Below are positions 31,201 through 40,706 of a stretch of 51,186 bases of DNA, piece by piece. The DNA lies in the IMG/VR virus record IMGVR_UViG_3300037427_002351, positions 1-51,186 of that record; one strand, 5' to 3'. The notes under the pieces were generated by a model. That model was not told the origin of the DNA, ran no database searches, and worked only from the letters and a program-made list of their open reading frames with translations. This DNA comes from a virus. The position numbers and the translations under genes are program-made. Position 1 is the stretch's first letter; each line of letters starts with the position of its first letter.

Positions 31201-34200
31201 ATAATTCTCAAGCCCAAGGTGTCCTACACCTTCATGCCAGAGAGTCCTTAGTACCTCATCTGTATCTGGGTGTGCTGATCTTACTATGTAGATTTTGCCA
31301 TCTTCATACATACCATATGTATCAGAGTTATCACCATCAATTGGCAAGTCAGTATGAGTATCAACTATTTCTATAGCAGGTATACTAGGGAATGTATTTT
31401 TGAAATCATCTACTACTCCCTGAAGTTCTTCAAAGCTTAATGAATCCTGAGTATGGTCAATGCCATCCTCATCAACTCTTCTATTCCTAAGCCTTTTAAT
31501 ATTATCTGCTATAGTTTTTGCTTCTTCTCCTGAATCCCAGTAGTCTTCAGCAAAGCCAGTAATAGTACCTACATCATCAAGATCTGGGTCAGTTTGCTCA
31601 AGCCCTTCCATCAGCTCTATGTTAGCAACACTACCTTGTGTAAGTGACTCCTTCCTTAGTTCTCCTATAGCTTCATCAACTACAGCTTCTGCTCCACCTT
31701 GTATCTGTTCATTAAGAATATTCTGGGTATTAATCTTATCTAGCTTGTCAAAGCTTGGATTATTCTTCCTTATATCATTAACAAATTCCTGTGCCAGTTC
31801 CTCACTCTTGAATGTAATGAATGCTTTTAATTCATTACCATTCTCATCAACAGATTCAAAATCCTTATTAAGCCAGAATGTTTCTACAGCAGTCTTATCC
31901 TCCATAGATATACGTGCATACTTGATCCTCTTCTTATCATGGTGTGCTTCATTAAGTTCATCTAATACATTCTCTTTTCTCTTTAAGTTTACTAATAACT
32001 CTGATGCTAGTTTAGGATCAGTGAGTTCGGTAGAGCTTAGCTTGTAGCTTTTCTGATCTATAGGCTTGTCCCTGCCAAAAGTTTCCTTACCCCTCCTTGT
32101 AAGCACATCCTTAATAAAGGATGGGACTTCCATCTTATTTAACTTACCTTCTTTATCCACCCTGATAGGTAAATTATCCATCATATCCAGCTTAATCATA
32201 AACCACTTCTTGCCTTTACGGACAACCTCAAAGCCGTAAGGAAATTCCTGCTCAGTAAAAGATTCATACTCTACTAACTGACCGGACTTAACATAAGGCA
32301 TAAAGATATCTTCTATCTCATACGGATCTACATACCAGACATCAGGTGCGGATGGTTTCTTTGTGGGGATTAGCTTCTCGGCAGAGAGAGCGTTCTCAGA
32401 GATGAACCCCTGTTTTATAGGGGCTTCTTGTTGAGGAGTAGGTTCAGTAGTTACTGGCTCCCTTACTTTAGATTTTTTTTTTAATATAGTAGTAGGTATA
32501 GGAGTAGAACCTTTTGCTATAAGGGCTTCATTAACTGTGTCACGATTATCCTTAGTCAAGATAGGCCAGTATCTTTCCTCCATCTCAACCTTTAAGGAGT
32601 CGATATCTTCCTCTGTTTGAACACGACCAACTAACCAATCTCTCATCCTATTACGGATTAGTTCTGTTAGTTTCTTTGGTGCTCTAGTAGACCCCGGCAA
32701 ATCTTCCTTGATCTGGTTAGTGAACCCAGCACTACCTGTATAATTTCTGGCATCCCATTCTGATACATCCTGATAGTATGATTTTTCAGGTGAGGTAATG
32801 ATGGTTGTCCATTTACCTTCCTTATCTCCTGGCAATATAATTGTTCCTAAGTTATCTTCGGGCTGGCCTTCCTTTCTTTCTGTAAGTTCTTCTATTGTGA
32901 TTATAGGTGAAGCTACTGCTGGTGCTTGGGTAGTTTCCTTTGGCTCAACGTCAACTGTGGGTTCAGGTGCACTCTTTGGAACAGGTTTCTTGATAGGTTT
33001 AACAGGTGCAGGTTTTTCATTAATGAAATCATTAGCCAGTTTCTTATAAGGTGCATCTGCACTAGTCCACTTAGGCGTATAAACTTCAGGGCTATCCTTG
33101 TCTTTAAGTGTAACCTCAACATTATTAAACCCAAGCTTCTTAACTCCAGACTTACCACCAACTACTACAACATTAGGTGTGCCCTTAGTACCTCTACCCT
33201 CTTTAGCCCATAGATATTCCAATAATTCTTCATCACTTTTTTTATTTGCATTCTCATTAAGTGATGCCCTTATCTTTCCTAATGCTTCTGTAGTTGATAT
33301 GCCAGCATTGCCTTTCTTTGTGCTGTTATACTTAGCCATCTTATCACGGGCATGTTGTCTCCAATTTTTAATCTCTCCACTCTCATTCTGTGGGCTACTC
33401 TCATCCAATGCATCAGCTTCACGAGTGTCTTCCTTTTCTGCAACCTCTTCTCTCTTCTTCTCTAACTTAGCTTCTTCCTTCTGGGTCTTAATAACTTCAC
33501 CTAACTGTGGTTCATCTTCGGTAGGCGGTGCATTAACTCTAGTAATATTCTCTTTAAGATTCTCCTCGTACTCCTGCTTCTCAGCCCTTTCTCTAACTGC
33601 TATATCTTCTCCAGTATCTGGATCTATAATAGGATCGGTAAACTTTTTATCCTTAAGGCTAACAGGAGTACTGAGTGCAATCTCAAGTGTCCTCATTTGA
33701 TCTTGTCTCACATACGGCTCACTTGACATTTCTATATCATTAGGTGACATCAAGTTAAACCCATTTGTATATAGAATAGTATCTAATTCTGCACTAGACA
33801 TATTGCTAAGTGCAGTATCAACAAATATTGTATCTCCATCCACTTCTATACTCTTCCTATCAAAGGTAATTTTTTCTGGAGAAGTGTTTTCAATATCAGT
33901 TAATGTCTGCTCTATACTAGATTTAGGGAAGGTGTTGTTATTCTCATCAAGAACTTTCTTAAGGTTCTTTATCTTCCCATTAACAGTTCTTTGTATCTGA
34001 CCACGTATATTCAATGGATCACCTTTAACAGAAGGCTCACCCTCTCTAACCCTAACCCCTTCCTCAGGTTTTTCAGGTAGTAAAGATGCTAACTCTTCAT
34101 CTAATGTATCTATCTTAGCTTGCATAGTAGCTATCTCTACCTCATCTTCAAGAGTATCAATCTCTCTCTGAAGAGCACTGATCTTATCCTGTCTTTCCCT

Positions 34201-36987
34201 AACCTGTGCAGCTTGGTCGCTCTCCTGTAGTTCTTGATTGCTATAGACTGTCTGATAAGAAGAGTTGGCAACATTGAATTTTTCTTTGCCTACCTCTTTC
34301 TCTTTAATGCCAACAAAAGATTTTTCTTCTAAGGTTTGCAGGTGTCTCAATGCATTCTCTGCTGTTGCTTGACCAACGGGAACCTTCTTGAGAGGGAGGT
34401 TTGGTACAGTTAAGTCTGTCTTTGTCCCACCTTTAACATCATAGAATATAATCTTCCCATCCTTTATACCCTTGAATTGGATAGCTCTACTAGTAGTGGT
34501 ATTTCTAGGTGATAACGCAGACCCAGTTCTGAGTCCTGCTTTCTCCCTATCAATCTTTGACTGTGCTTCTGGGCCACCCTCAACTCTGAGATAACTCCTT
34601 TTGTTTGATCTGTTTGGTGTCTCAATTATTACGACTCTGTTTATGAATTGAGAAACATCTGCATCATCAATCTTCTGTGGTAACTCATTGTTGTCCTTAT
34701 CGTAGTTTCTGGCATCTGGTTTACTCCTAGTAATAGCTGGCTTCTCTAGCATTAAGGGTGCACTCTCCTCAACTTTAACTTCAGGAGTTACTTCTACCGG
34801 AAGACTCTCAGAGACTACAGTATTGGTGGGTATAATACCTTGTTGAGCAGCTATCTCTTTAGCTACATTTAGTATTTGATCTGGAGTAAATGAGTACCTA
34901 TCTTTTTTATTAAATGGTAACCCAAGTTTCTTACCTTCTTTCTTTAAACGACTGGAGTTTTTACTATGTTGTTCCTTCTTAGAATATATCTTAGCTTTAT
35001 CATTAGGAGCATCCTTAAGCCACTGATTCAGAAGATCTGTTATCTGACCTGAAGCTTTACTTTGATTGACTATAACAGGAGGTAGTACTTCTTCTGCCTC
35101 TACTGCTGGAACTGCCTCATCAACAGAAGTAACTGGATCTGGTGGAACTGTTGCAGATACAGGCTCGCTAGTTTCAAGTGGCTCTGCTGGTTTAGTCTGC
35201 TCTGTCTTGGGAGGACTAATAGTTAATCTTTCTCGGACTGGTGTAATTATAGTTTCACTAACAGTCTCTTTAGGCTTGGATGTCTGGGTTGGTTTAGGTT
35301 CATCCCTTAATCTTTCTCTAGCAGCCCTATCTATATCTTTGTAGGTTCCGTTTGGATATTCTTGTATTAAATCAAATAGAGCTTTCTCTCTAGGTTTTCT
35401 TAATTCTTCAGGCTTTTTTCTAATATCGTTAAAGATAATTTTTAGTGAATCATCTGCTATCTCAATGTCAGCGTCTGCAGGAACAGTCTCATCTATTAAT
35501 GCGGGAAGGGTGGGCATATTTTCTTTAGCAAAAATAAAAGACTTTGCGTTTTCCTTACGACTAGATACGACTTCAGGAGAACTAACCTCACCCATTAGCT
35601 CCTCACCTAAATTCATTTTCTCTAGTTCTTCATCTATTATCTGCTGTTCTCTTGGATCTGCTTGGTAGTACCAATTTAAAAACTTATCAGAATCATTTGC
35701 GTCAACGAGTCTACGTGTATTAGATTGTATCGGCCCCTTGCCTAAGAAATTCTTATCACCAGGCTTCTTGTGTAGAAGCTCACCTCTAGCAGCTAACTTC
35801 TCTTCCAAGCCCTGACCTCTACCTATACCCTCTTCAACTACATTAGCCCTACCACTAGCCCAGTCACCATAATTCTTGTATCCACCACCAGCACCAATTG
35901 TTCCACCTACAGTCAGACCCATCAATGCTTCATATCCTGCCTGCTTAAAGTCAACACCTAACTCAGGGATCTGGTCTACATCAGCATCACGCATTGCTTT
36001 CATCTTTGCTTCAGCAGCAGTATACTGAGAGCCTACTGACTGACCAAATTCTTCTATCATTTCACGTACACCAGAGCCTAATGCCTGTCTCCCAATGGCT
36101 TTCATCCTGCCTTCACCAACCCTCATTAACTTCTGGAATTTGCCTGACACTGGTTGCCAGTTTAATGGATTGATAAAGTTAGCAACACCAACTTGAGCAG
36201 CACTAGAATCAGCTTCGTCCATGAGACGCTTCTGTACCTCTAATCTAATCTCCTCCATAGACTGATCATTAAGCTTCTCACCAACTGCTCTCTCCATCTT
36301 CTCACGAACCATAGGATCGGTAACTATATCAGCATAGTTAAATCCCATCTCAGATAAAGCATCGGCAGCTCCCATTCCTAACATCCCAGCAAGCCAAGCT
36401 GGTACACCAGCAAGACCTAATGCCCATCCTCCAGCAGCTCCAACACCCATTACGCCTGCCATGATAGGTGCAGATGCAGCAAGGTCAAAGAGGAACTGAG
36501 TAACTTTGTTCTGTCCCCCACCACTCTGCTTCTGGAAGTTCTGTATGATAGAGTTTTCCATAGCTTGCTGGTCAAGCTGTTCTTGGTTCTCCATCATACC
36601 CTCAGTATCACCAGTCCAGTCATCAAATTTTAAGCCTGCAGTATCTACTAATGTACCTGCACTATTGGCTGCAATCTGTCCTGCTCTACTAAGTGAACCA
36701 AAAAACCCTGACTCTCTATTAAAGTCCCCAGGATCAGTACTGTTATCTAATCCTACTGCTTTATATACCTTGTTAAGTTCATCCTGTGTATAGTTTGGTC
36801 TTAGCTTAGATAGTTCAGTCTCAATGGAACTACGCTTAGCCCTCCAAGCTGTATATGGATTCGATACCCAAGACCAATCAGAATTTAATTCATCCCGATA
36901 TTTTTTAGCAGCACCACCACTAAGTTCTGCTGGCTGTCTGGTATCTTCGTTAGATTGTATTCTTCTTAGATCCATTAGTTCCCCCAT
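28246..36987 (-). CDS. 2913-residue giant virion protein, probable ejected multidomain protein
   Basis: The product is among the largest phage proteins. The N-terminal 150 residues are soluble, followed by a Gly/Ala-rich hydrophobic segment (about 165-215) like those of DNA-ejection proteins. A long Lys/Pro/Glu-rich central region (about 500-1450) has many spacer-like disordered stretches. A zincin-like HEGVGHLG motif lies near residue 1918. The final 600 residues carry a helical region (NANRASLFKALLEGGKSQTEA and TPFANAMLQGKY) like the large polyvalent protein-associated domain LPD38. Such proteins are packaged with DNA and enter the cell. The start may be ATG at 36987 or at 36975, the latter forming TAATG with the upstream stop. 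It ends 6 nt from R2. Confidence 0.8.
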   Translation of the reverse strand: MGELMDLRRIQSNEDTRQPAELSGGAAKKYRDELNSDWSWVSNPYTAWRAKRSSIETELSKLRPNYTQDELNKVYKAVGLDNSTDPGDFNRESGFFGSLSRAGQIAANSAGTLVDTAGLKFDDWTGDTEGMMENQEQLDQQAMENSIIQNFQKQSGGGQNKVTQFLFDLAASAPIMAGVMGVGAAGGWALGLAGVPAWLAGMLGMGAADALSEMGFNYADIVTDPMVREKMERAVGEKLNDQSMEEIRLEVQKRLMDEADSSAAQVGVANFINPLNWQPVSGKFQKLMRVGEGRMKAIGRQALGSGVREMIEEFGQSVGSQYTAAEAKMKAMRDADVDQIPELGVDFKQAGYEALMGLTVGGTIGAGGGYKNYGDWASGRANVVEEGIGRGQGLEEKLAARGELLHKKPGDKNFLGKGPIQSNTRRLVDANDSDKFLNWYYQADPREQQIIDEELEKMNLGEELMGEVSSPEVVSSRKENAKSFIFAKENMPTLPALIDETVPADADIEIADDSLKIIFNDIRKKPEELRKPREKALFDLIQEYPNGTYKDIDRAARERLRDEPKPTQTSKPKETVSETIITPVRERLTISPPKTEQTKPAEPLETSEPVSATVPPDPVTSVDEAVPAVEAEEVLPPVIVNQSKASGQITDLLNQWLKDAPNDKAKIYSKKEQHSKNSSRLKKEGKKLGLPFNKKDRYSFTPDQILNVAKEIAAQQGIIPTNTVVSESLPVEVTPEVKVEESAPLMLEKPAITRSKPDARNYDKDNNELPQKIDDADVSQFINRVVIIETPNRSNKRSYLRVEGGPEAQSKIDREKAGLRTGSALSPRNTTTSRAIQFKGIKDGKIIFYDVKGGTKTDLTVPNLPLKKVPVGQATAENALRHLQTLEEKSFVGIKEKEVGKEKFNVANSSYQTVYSNQELQESDQAAQVRERQDKISALQREIDTLEDEVEIATMQAKIDTLDEELASLLPEKPEEGVRVREGEPSVKGDPLNIRGQIQRTVNGKIKNLKKVLDENNNTFPKSSIEQTLTDIENTSPEKITFDRKSIEVDGDTIFVDTALSNMSSAELDTILYTNGFNLMSPNDIEMSSEPYVRQDQMRTLEIALSTPVSLKDKKFTDPIIDPDTGEDIAVRERAEKQEYEENLKENITRVNAPPTEDEPQLGEVIKTQKEEAKLEKKREEVAEKEDTREADALDESSPQNESGEIKNWRQHARDKMAKYNSTKKGNAGISTTEALGKIRASLNENANKKSDEELLEYLWAKEGRGTKGTPNVVVVGGKSGVKKLGFNNVEVTLKDKDSPEVYTPKWTSADAPYKKLANDFINEKPAPVKPIKKPVPKSAPEPTVDVEPKETTQAPAVASPIITIEELTERKEGQPEDNLGTIILPGDKEGKWTTIITSPEKSYYQDVSEWDARNYTGSAGFTNQIKEDLPGSTRAPKKLTELIRNRMRDWLVGRVQTEEDIDSLKVEMEERYWPILTKDNRDTVNEALIAKGSTPIPTTILKKKSKVREPVTTEPTPQQEAPIKQGFISENALSAEKLIPTKKPSAPDVWYVDPYEIEDIFMPYVKSGQLVEYESFTEQEFPYGFEVVRKGKKWFMIKLDMMDNLPIRVDKEGKLNKMEVPSFIKDVLTRRGKETFGRDKPIDQKSYKLSSTELTDPKLASELLVNLKRKENVLDELNEAHHDKKRIKYARISMEDKTAVETFWLNKDFESVDENGNELKAFITFKSEELAQEFVNDIRKNNPSFDKLDKINTQNILNEQIQGGAEAVVDEAIGELRKESLTQGSVANIELMEGLEQTDPDLDDVGTITGFAEDYWDSGEEAKTIADNIKRLRNRRVDEDGIDHTQDSLSFEELQGVVDDFKNTFPSIPAIEIVDTHTDLPIDGDNSDTYGMYEDGKIYIVRSAHPDTDEVLRTLWHEGVGHLGLENYLGENNFNKLVDLIEGTLPDETFNSYLKDIGEGTPKQRARQAAKEYLAHQADGLFQDAPPTLWDKIVTWFREAMYGMGARITWNERDIKMLLLRSADKLRTGAPIRVINNEGTVNRRSSSQQDKAFNRTSLDETKRGSWDKMYGDEKTAQEGSWWYNIRRSLAWNITDPYSNIKEDIGMTEYMVARLAKRADGILATVLKHSGIAVDRRNVNGVLVNETNLDTKVKGLFQALKPLGTETERKQFFAWIAYNRASKLSKEGRENRFNEEDIKAGLTYNEGKIRDATTGAMLSRSLVYDKVRKDVMNLNNSILDFGVKMGLLQAAARNNFEQDFYVPFYRIINEEIGDSMKGNPVQYNSLTGQKTVKRLKGSTKGIGDPFNNLLHNWLHIIDASVKNDAAVTTIRSAVDIKNPMDSSQQMVERTYSPSARTLRVLEGGKEKLYDINNKLLYQSLASLGSETKFPGLKYLIDAKGLFTQIVTANPVFKINNIVRDTVSAAGTSDVGFNFFKNAVGGYRSIKDSEARMLVSGGYIQFANLRSDDPNYAETMLKKELSSGYMLSNPETDETFLSALSKAKKMGRTVWDSYSKIGDKLENANRASLFKALLEGGKSQTEAAFEARDLMDFTLHGGSDWVKLVTSLTPFANAMLQGKYKLGRSIINNPKPVAIVAGLVLLASIFEEIYFEDDEEYQNRPDWDKDTYWWLKIPGTKTVFKLPKPHEFSMVGNIAWRSMKLAEEKNPDLGKAVSSIVTSIVSREFGIVPLPQAIKPIIELGMNRNLFFDRDIEPKGSQGRSPSLRYGQYTSETMMMASKALSFLPIDKLNLSPYQLEHLVNGYFGWLGELVLGGADMVTRTTGDFPERPARELLDYPMARRLFKSSPYRNTKASSIYYERLKELEQTVQDLKFYRKVGDWEKYNETYDSKAEILKYHGFMRKKKRNINDFNNRITDIRNNRKMSGEEKEVRLDRMYQLRNGLIDKTVKILTGLR

Positions 36988-37940
36988 CCGAATTTATTTT
37001 TAAGTTCTTCCCATGATAAACCAACATCTTCTTCCTTATTATTTTTTTTAAAACTATCTCTTGCCCCAAAAGTTAAAAGATCTTTAAAAGACCAATCATC
37101 ATCATCCTCTTTACTACCCCCCTTATATTCATTATTTTTTTTAGGCTGCACTTTATTATTGTTAGTAGTCTCTTCCAGTAATTGTTGTAAAGCAGTCTGT
37201 TTAATTTTATTGTTACTTTTACCTGAAAATTTTTCTGTTAGTTCTTCAGGATTAGAGATAGGATAACCATGCCTTTTTAAAGTGGTTCTACGTAGAGAAT
37301 TCGCATGTCTATAAGGATTATGTTGAAGCACTGACGTATCAACAAGTTCCTCTGAAACTAAATAATCATTAAATGAAAGAGGAGCATAGGTATCTAGCTT
37401 AGCCTGAGCAGCTAATAAAGTTTTTTCAGAACCAGAAACACCTTGATCCGCTAACTTTTTTACTTCATGATAATGTTTTAATGCTTTCCTTGCATCCTTA
37501 CTATATAAAAAACCATATCTACCTATCCTATCAACTGATGAAGTCCTCATTAAATCATTATCCATCATCTTTGTTAGAGTTGTATGTTCAGCACTGAGCA
37601 CCTTAGGATCTCTACCCTTATAATATTTGTGTCTAAAGCTATCAACATTAGATTTTTCTATAACAGCAATGTTTCTTAACTCATGGTCTAGCATACTCGC
37701 ATTATGACGTTGGGTTTTCATCTGGTCATCCTTCTTCTGCCTTTCCATGTTATACTTCAGGAGTTCGTTCTCTCTTTTTTTCCCTTGGTATCTACGTATT
37801 TCTGTTGCTGCTGTATCTGCTACACCAGTAATAGCTTTCATCGTATTACGGCTACCCCTATACTGACGTTCAGCATCCTCTCTGATTACGTTCTGTCTTT
37901 CCGCCAGTTCTCTATCTAGATTCCCAAAATATATTGCCAT
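36975..37940 (-). CDS. Internal virion-like helical protein
   Basis: This 321-residue protein is very basic and helical with long coiled-coil-like stretches (LDRELAERQNVIREDAERQY at the N-terminus), few Cys, and an acidic C-terminal part rich in Asn, Lys and Asp. It has no membrane helix. Its place between two large virion genes suggests an internal head or ejection protein. Its stop overlaps the start of the giant gene. Confidence 0.65.
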   Translation of the reverse strand: MAIYFGNLDRELAERQNVIREDAERQYRGSRNTMKAITGVADTAATEIRRYQGKKRENELLKYNMERQKKDDQMKTQRHNASMLDHELRNIAVIEKSNVDSFRHKYYKGRDPKVLSAEHTTLTKMMDNDLMRTSSVDRIGRYGFLYSKDARKALKHYHEVKKLADQGVSGSEKTLLAAQAKLDTYAPLSFNDYLVSEELVDTSVLQHNPYRHANSLRRTTLKRHGYPISNPEELTEKFSGKSNNKIKQTALQQLLEETTNNNKVQPKKNNEYKGGSKEDDDDWSFKDLLTFGARDSFKKNNKEEDVGLSWEELKNKFGWGN

Positions 37941-37965
37941 AATATTTCCTAATTATAAGTGTGTT

Positions 37966-39423
37966 CTATTGTGATAAATGCCAACCACTTTGATCTCTAT
38001 AAAGAGGTCTACTATACATATCAGTAGGTATGTCCTCATAATTTCTCCAACTAGTTGGTGTTACTGTAGTATTATTTACTGCTGGATTTACTACTGGATT
38101 TACTACTGGCCTTACTGCTTGCACCTGTCTTCCTCTTGTATTAGCGATCTCAAATTGATGTTGGTTACTACGACTTCCCAAATATTTCGTATTATTATTT
38201 GAGTTTTGAACTGGAGTTTTTGGTTTTTGAGTTACTTGTTTTGCAACTTCAGGGAGTACAGAAAGACCACCAGTTGCAGCAGCTCCATATATCTTGGCAC
38301 CAGCATCAACCAAACCTAATGTATTTTGTATTCCCATATTTCTACGCTGATTATTAAAGGAGTCTACCCTTGCTCTAGCAGCAGCATCACTCATCCTGAA
38401 TTTATCCTGACGCTCTACTCCCTTATTTGCTATACTCACCTGATCCTGTAGTGCACCATAGCCCAGCCCCTCATATTTCATACCTGCAGTAAGGGCATTA
38501 GCCCCTCTATTGTCTAACTGTGAACCCATACCTGCATACTGAGAACCTAATCCTGCATACTGTCCCCCTTGTGAAAGATAACCTCTTGCTAGATCACCTT
38601 CTGCACCAGCCGCATTCAGTGCGGCAGAACCAGCATTGCCATAGTTTGATATCTGTTGCTGTTGTATGTTAGCAAGCATCTGATCTTGGCCTGCTTGCTG
38701 ACTGTAAAGACTAGTTGAATCCATGAGTAGTCCAGCTTCTCTTGTGAGATTGTTATCACTCAGTTGCTGATCAGTCACCATACCCTGTTGCTTAAGCTGG
38801 CCTATAGACTTCAATGTATCTTCATTAAACTGTTGTTGCATTTTTGCTGCAGCTACAGGGTTAGTCCTAGCTAACTGTGCAGTGTTTGCTTCCATTATTT
38901 CTCTGTTACTCTCTTGTGCTCCCTTAAATGCATCTAGCAGTCTTTGTGTCATGCCACTATCTTGTGCTGGTCTACCAACCCTTCCTCTTATAGAGTCCAT
39001 TTCAAGACGGGCACTATCAAATCCCCTTCTCCTCTCTTCTGCTCTTCTTTTAAGATTAGCATAATGTTCCCTGTCTGCCATCAAAGCATTAGCAGAGCCT
39101 TGGTATCCTCTTGCTCTTCCTATATCTGCTTCTGCCCTACCAAAAGAACTCGTGGCTCTATCGAAAGATGAACCAGCCCTGCCAATCTGTCCCTCTGCTA
39201 ATCCCCTATACCTATCTGCTTCTTTCCCAGACTCATCATAGATATCAAGGAACTTCCCTGCCTGACTATCGTACCTTCGCTTAGTATTATCTAGTGTTCC
39301 ATAGAGTTCATTCTGTTTCTTCTTCCATTTCTGGAACTCCTTGTCATCATACAGATCAGGCCCATAACTCTGCCTAGAAGTGCCAGACATACTTTCAAAA
39401 AAATCTGTAATTGGATTCGCCAT
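37966..39423 (-). CDS. Putative internal virion / DNA transfer protein
   Basis: This 485-residue protein is rich in Gly, Ala, Gln, Arg and Ser with long amphipathic helices, especially residues 60-330 (repeated GAGLGSQYAGMGSQ-like stretches). That resembles T7 or Sf6 internal core proteins that form the DNA-ejection channel. There is no enzymatic motif. The C-terminus has a Pro/Val/Asn-rich loop region. It belongs to the same block as the giant proteins and is expected to be packaged with the DNA. Confidence 0.7.
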   Translation of the reverse strand: MANPITDFFESMSGTSRQSYGPDLYDDKEFQKWKKKQNELYGTLDNTKRRYDSQAGKFLDIYDESGKEADRYRGLAEGQIGRAGSSFDRATSSFGRAEADIGRARGYQGSANALMADREHYANLKRRAEERRRGFDSARLEMDSIRGRVGRPAQDSGMTQRLLDAFKGAQESNREIMEANTAQLARTNPVAAAKMQQQFNEDTLKSIGQLKQQGMVTDQQLSDNNLTREAGLLMDSTSLYSQQAGQDQMLANIQQQQISNYGNAGSAALNAAGAEGDLARGYLSQGGQYAGLGSQYAGMGSQLDNRGANALTAGMKYEGLGYGALQDQVSIANKGVERQDKFRMSDAAARARVDSFNNQRRNMGIQNTLGLVDAGAKIYGAAATGGLSVLPEVAKQVTQKPKTPVQNSNNNTKYLGSRSNQHQFEIANTRGRQVQAVRPVVNPVVNPAVNNTTVTPTSWRNYEDIPTDMYSRPLYRDQSGWHLSQ

Positions 39424-39431
39424 ATATTCCT

Positions 39432-39944
39432 TTATTTACGTAGACTGTTTAATGTTTTGCGTGCTAATTTTCTGGCTTTTATTTCACCTTTACTACCCAA
39501 TGTAACCACACTGTCTCCTGTTCCATATGTCCCAGTTACTGATGCAGAGCTTGCATTCACTGAAGTATCTACTCCTGTTCCTGTTGTTGCAGTTATATCA
39601 ATAGACCTTTGACCTGCTGTTCCACCACTACCCCTAGAAGCAGTTCTACCACCAGTCATTAATCCATCAACATCATCACTTAAATTCTTGTAATCCTCAT
39701 CCAAGTGAGAAAGTCTTGTAAGAATAGAATCGGTAGCAGCCCCTGTACCTGTTGTTTGGGTAGCTGAATATCCATCAGAAATCTTATCTAATAGATCATT
39801 AATCTTTCCTTTATTAATTGTTGTATCATCAGAGCATTTATTAAACTCAACAATCAATGCATTCAATTTAGTATTAAGTTCATTAACATCATTCTGTAAT
39901 GCAGTAATGTCTGATGATGAAAATGCTATTGCCTCAGTTCCCAT
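39432..39944 (-). CDS. Coiled-coil virion protein
   Basis: The 170-residue protein starts with a helical coiled coil (SDITALQNDVNELNTKLNALIVEFNK), has Gly/Thr/Ser-rich low-complexity segments (about 75-140) and a basic C-terminus. It could be a fibrous or neck protein made with the 2525-residue tail protein upstream. No catalytic motif or membrane helix is visible. It shares one base with the preceding gene. Confidence 0.6.
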   Translation of the reverse strand: MGTEAIAFSSSDITALQNDVNELNTKLNALIVEFNKCSDDTTINKGKINDLLDKISDGYSATQTTGTGAATDSILTRLSHLDEDYKNLSDDVDGLMTGGRTASRGSGGTAGQRSIDITATTGTGVDTSVNASSASVTGTYGTGDSVVTLGSKGEIKARKLARKTLNSLRK

Positions 39945-40144
39945 TACTCATCCATGAATATTGCTAGTGTCTCTGCCTGTTCCTGTATCATCCCTCTTAG
40001 TGATGCAACCTGTGTTGTTAAAGAATTTATCTTTGACTTAAGTTCTGCATTAACTCTTTCCTGATCTCTAAATGCTTCTTGTGTTAATGGATCATCTAGC
40101 TGAGCAGCAACTACATTAACTCCGTATCTTTCTGACTCTGACAT
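39944..40144 (-). CDS. Small coiled-coil protein
   Basis: I place the start at the ATG at 40144 (66 residues), because it follows a GGTGA site; the longer frame to 40180 would overlap the previous gene. The C-terminal half is a coiled coil (INSLTTQVASLRGMIQEQAETLAIFM). It sits in the tail block and probably oligomerizes with the 170-residue coiled-coil protein next to it. No family is recognized. Confidence 0.6.
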   Translation of the reverse strand: MSESERYGVNVVAAQLDDPLTQEAFRDQERVNAELKSKINSLTTQVASLRGMIQEQAETLAIFMDE

Positions 40145-40148
40145 AATA

Positions 40149-40706
40149 TCACCCTGGAACTTCTGGTGTTTCCCTATCACCGATTAATAAGTCTGTCTCC
40201 AGTGAACCGACATAACCTCTTGGGTTTAAGCTGACGTTATTGATCTGTCTCCACTGGAATATATAACCTCTTGATCCTGCTGGTAGATAAAACTTCTCAG
40301 TCTTCCAGTCAGTAGAACTAAAGAGTCTACTCTTACCAAGTAGGTTCCCATCGAAATACATCTCTATCGTTACTTCCCCCTTATATGTTATTTGTGCTTC
40401 TGACAACTCCTTAACAACTCTATGAGAAGCAATAGGTGCTGCCACTATATCGCATCGAACCATCTCACACCCATCGTTTATAGATAGCTGTAAGAGTGAA
40501 CCTGCTTGTGAAGGGTTTGGAAAAACTCTAAGAGGGAGAAGCTTCCCCTTAGTTGTTAATCCTACCCCATTAACAATCTCTGTCCCTGAGTGTTCACCAT
40601 CAGTTGCGAAACTAAACTCAAGATTTCCATCTGTAGTTTTAGGTATCACACTAATTAGTGCTTGGTGAAATACCATAGGCTCAGGGTACTGTTGAAATTC
40701 AGGCAT
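40149..40706 (-). CDS. Tail protein sharing a domain with the giant tail protein
   Basis: This 185-residue beta-rich protein has a C-terminal half (YKGEVTIEMYFDGNLLGKSR, then EKFYLPAGSRGY and GYVGSLE) that mirrors the C-terminus of the 2525-residue protein directly upstream (YKGAIDFRVMLDGELIYRKE, then ERIYLPASSYGQ). It looks like a duplicated jelly-roll or carbohydrate-binding-type module. It is probably a tail-tip component that pairs with its larger relative. The start shares a base with the stop of the giant gene. Confidence 0.7.
   Translation of the reverse strand: MPEFQQYPEPMVFHQALISVIPKTTDGNLEFSFATDGEHSGTEIVNGVGLTTKGKLLPLRVFPNPSQAGSLLQLSINDGCEMVRCDIVAAPIASHRVVKELSEAQITYKGEVTIEMYFDGNLLGKSRLFSSTDWKTEKFYLPAGSRGYIFQWRQINNVSLNPRGYVGSLETDLLIGDRETPEVPG

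Noticed and set aside
33098-33700. 200-residue Ser/Leu-rich frame on the plus strand inside the giant gene
   Set aside because: It is antisense to a long, clearly coding frame, has low complexity, and lacks a ribosome site; it is a mirror of the Glu/Lys-rich coding strand. The same holds for many shorter plus-strand frames between 28 and 51 kb.
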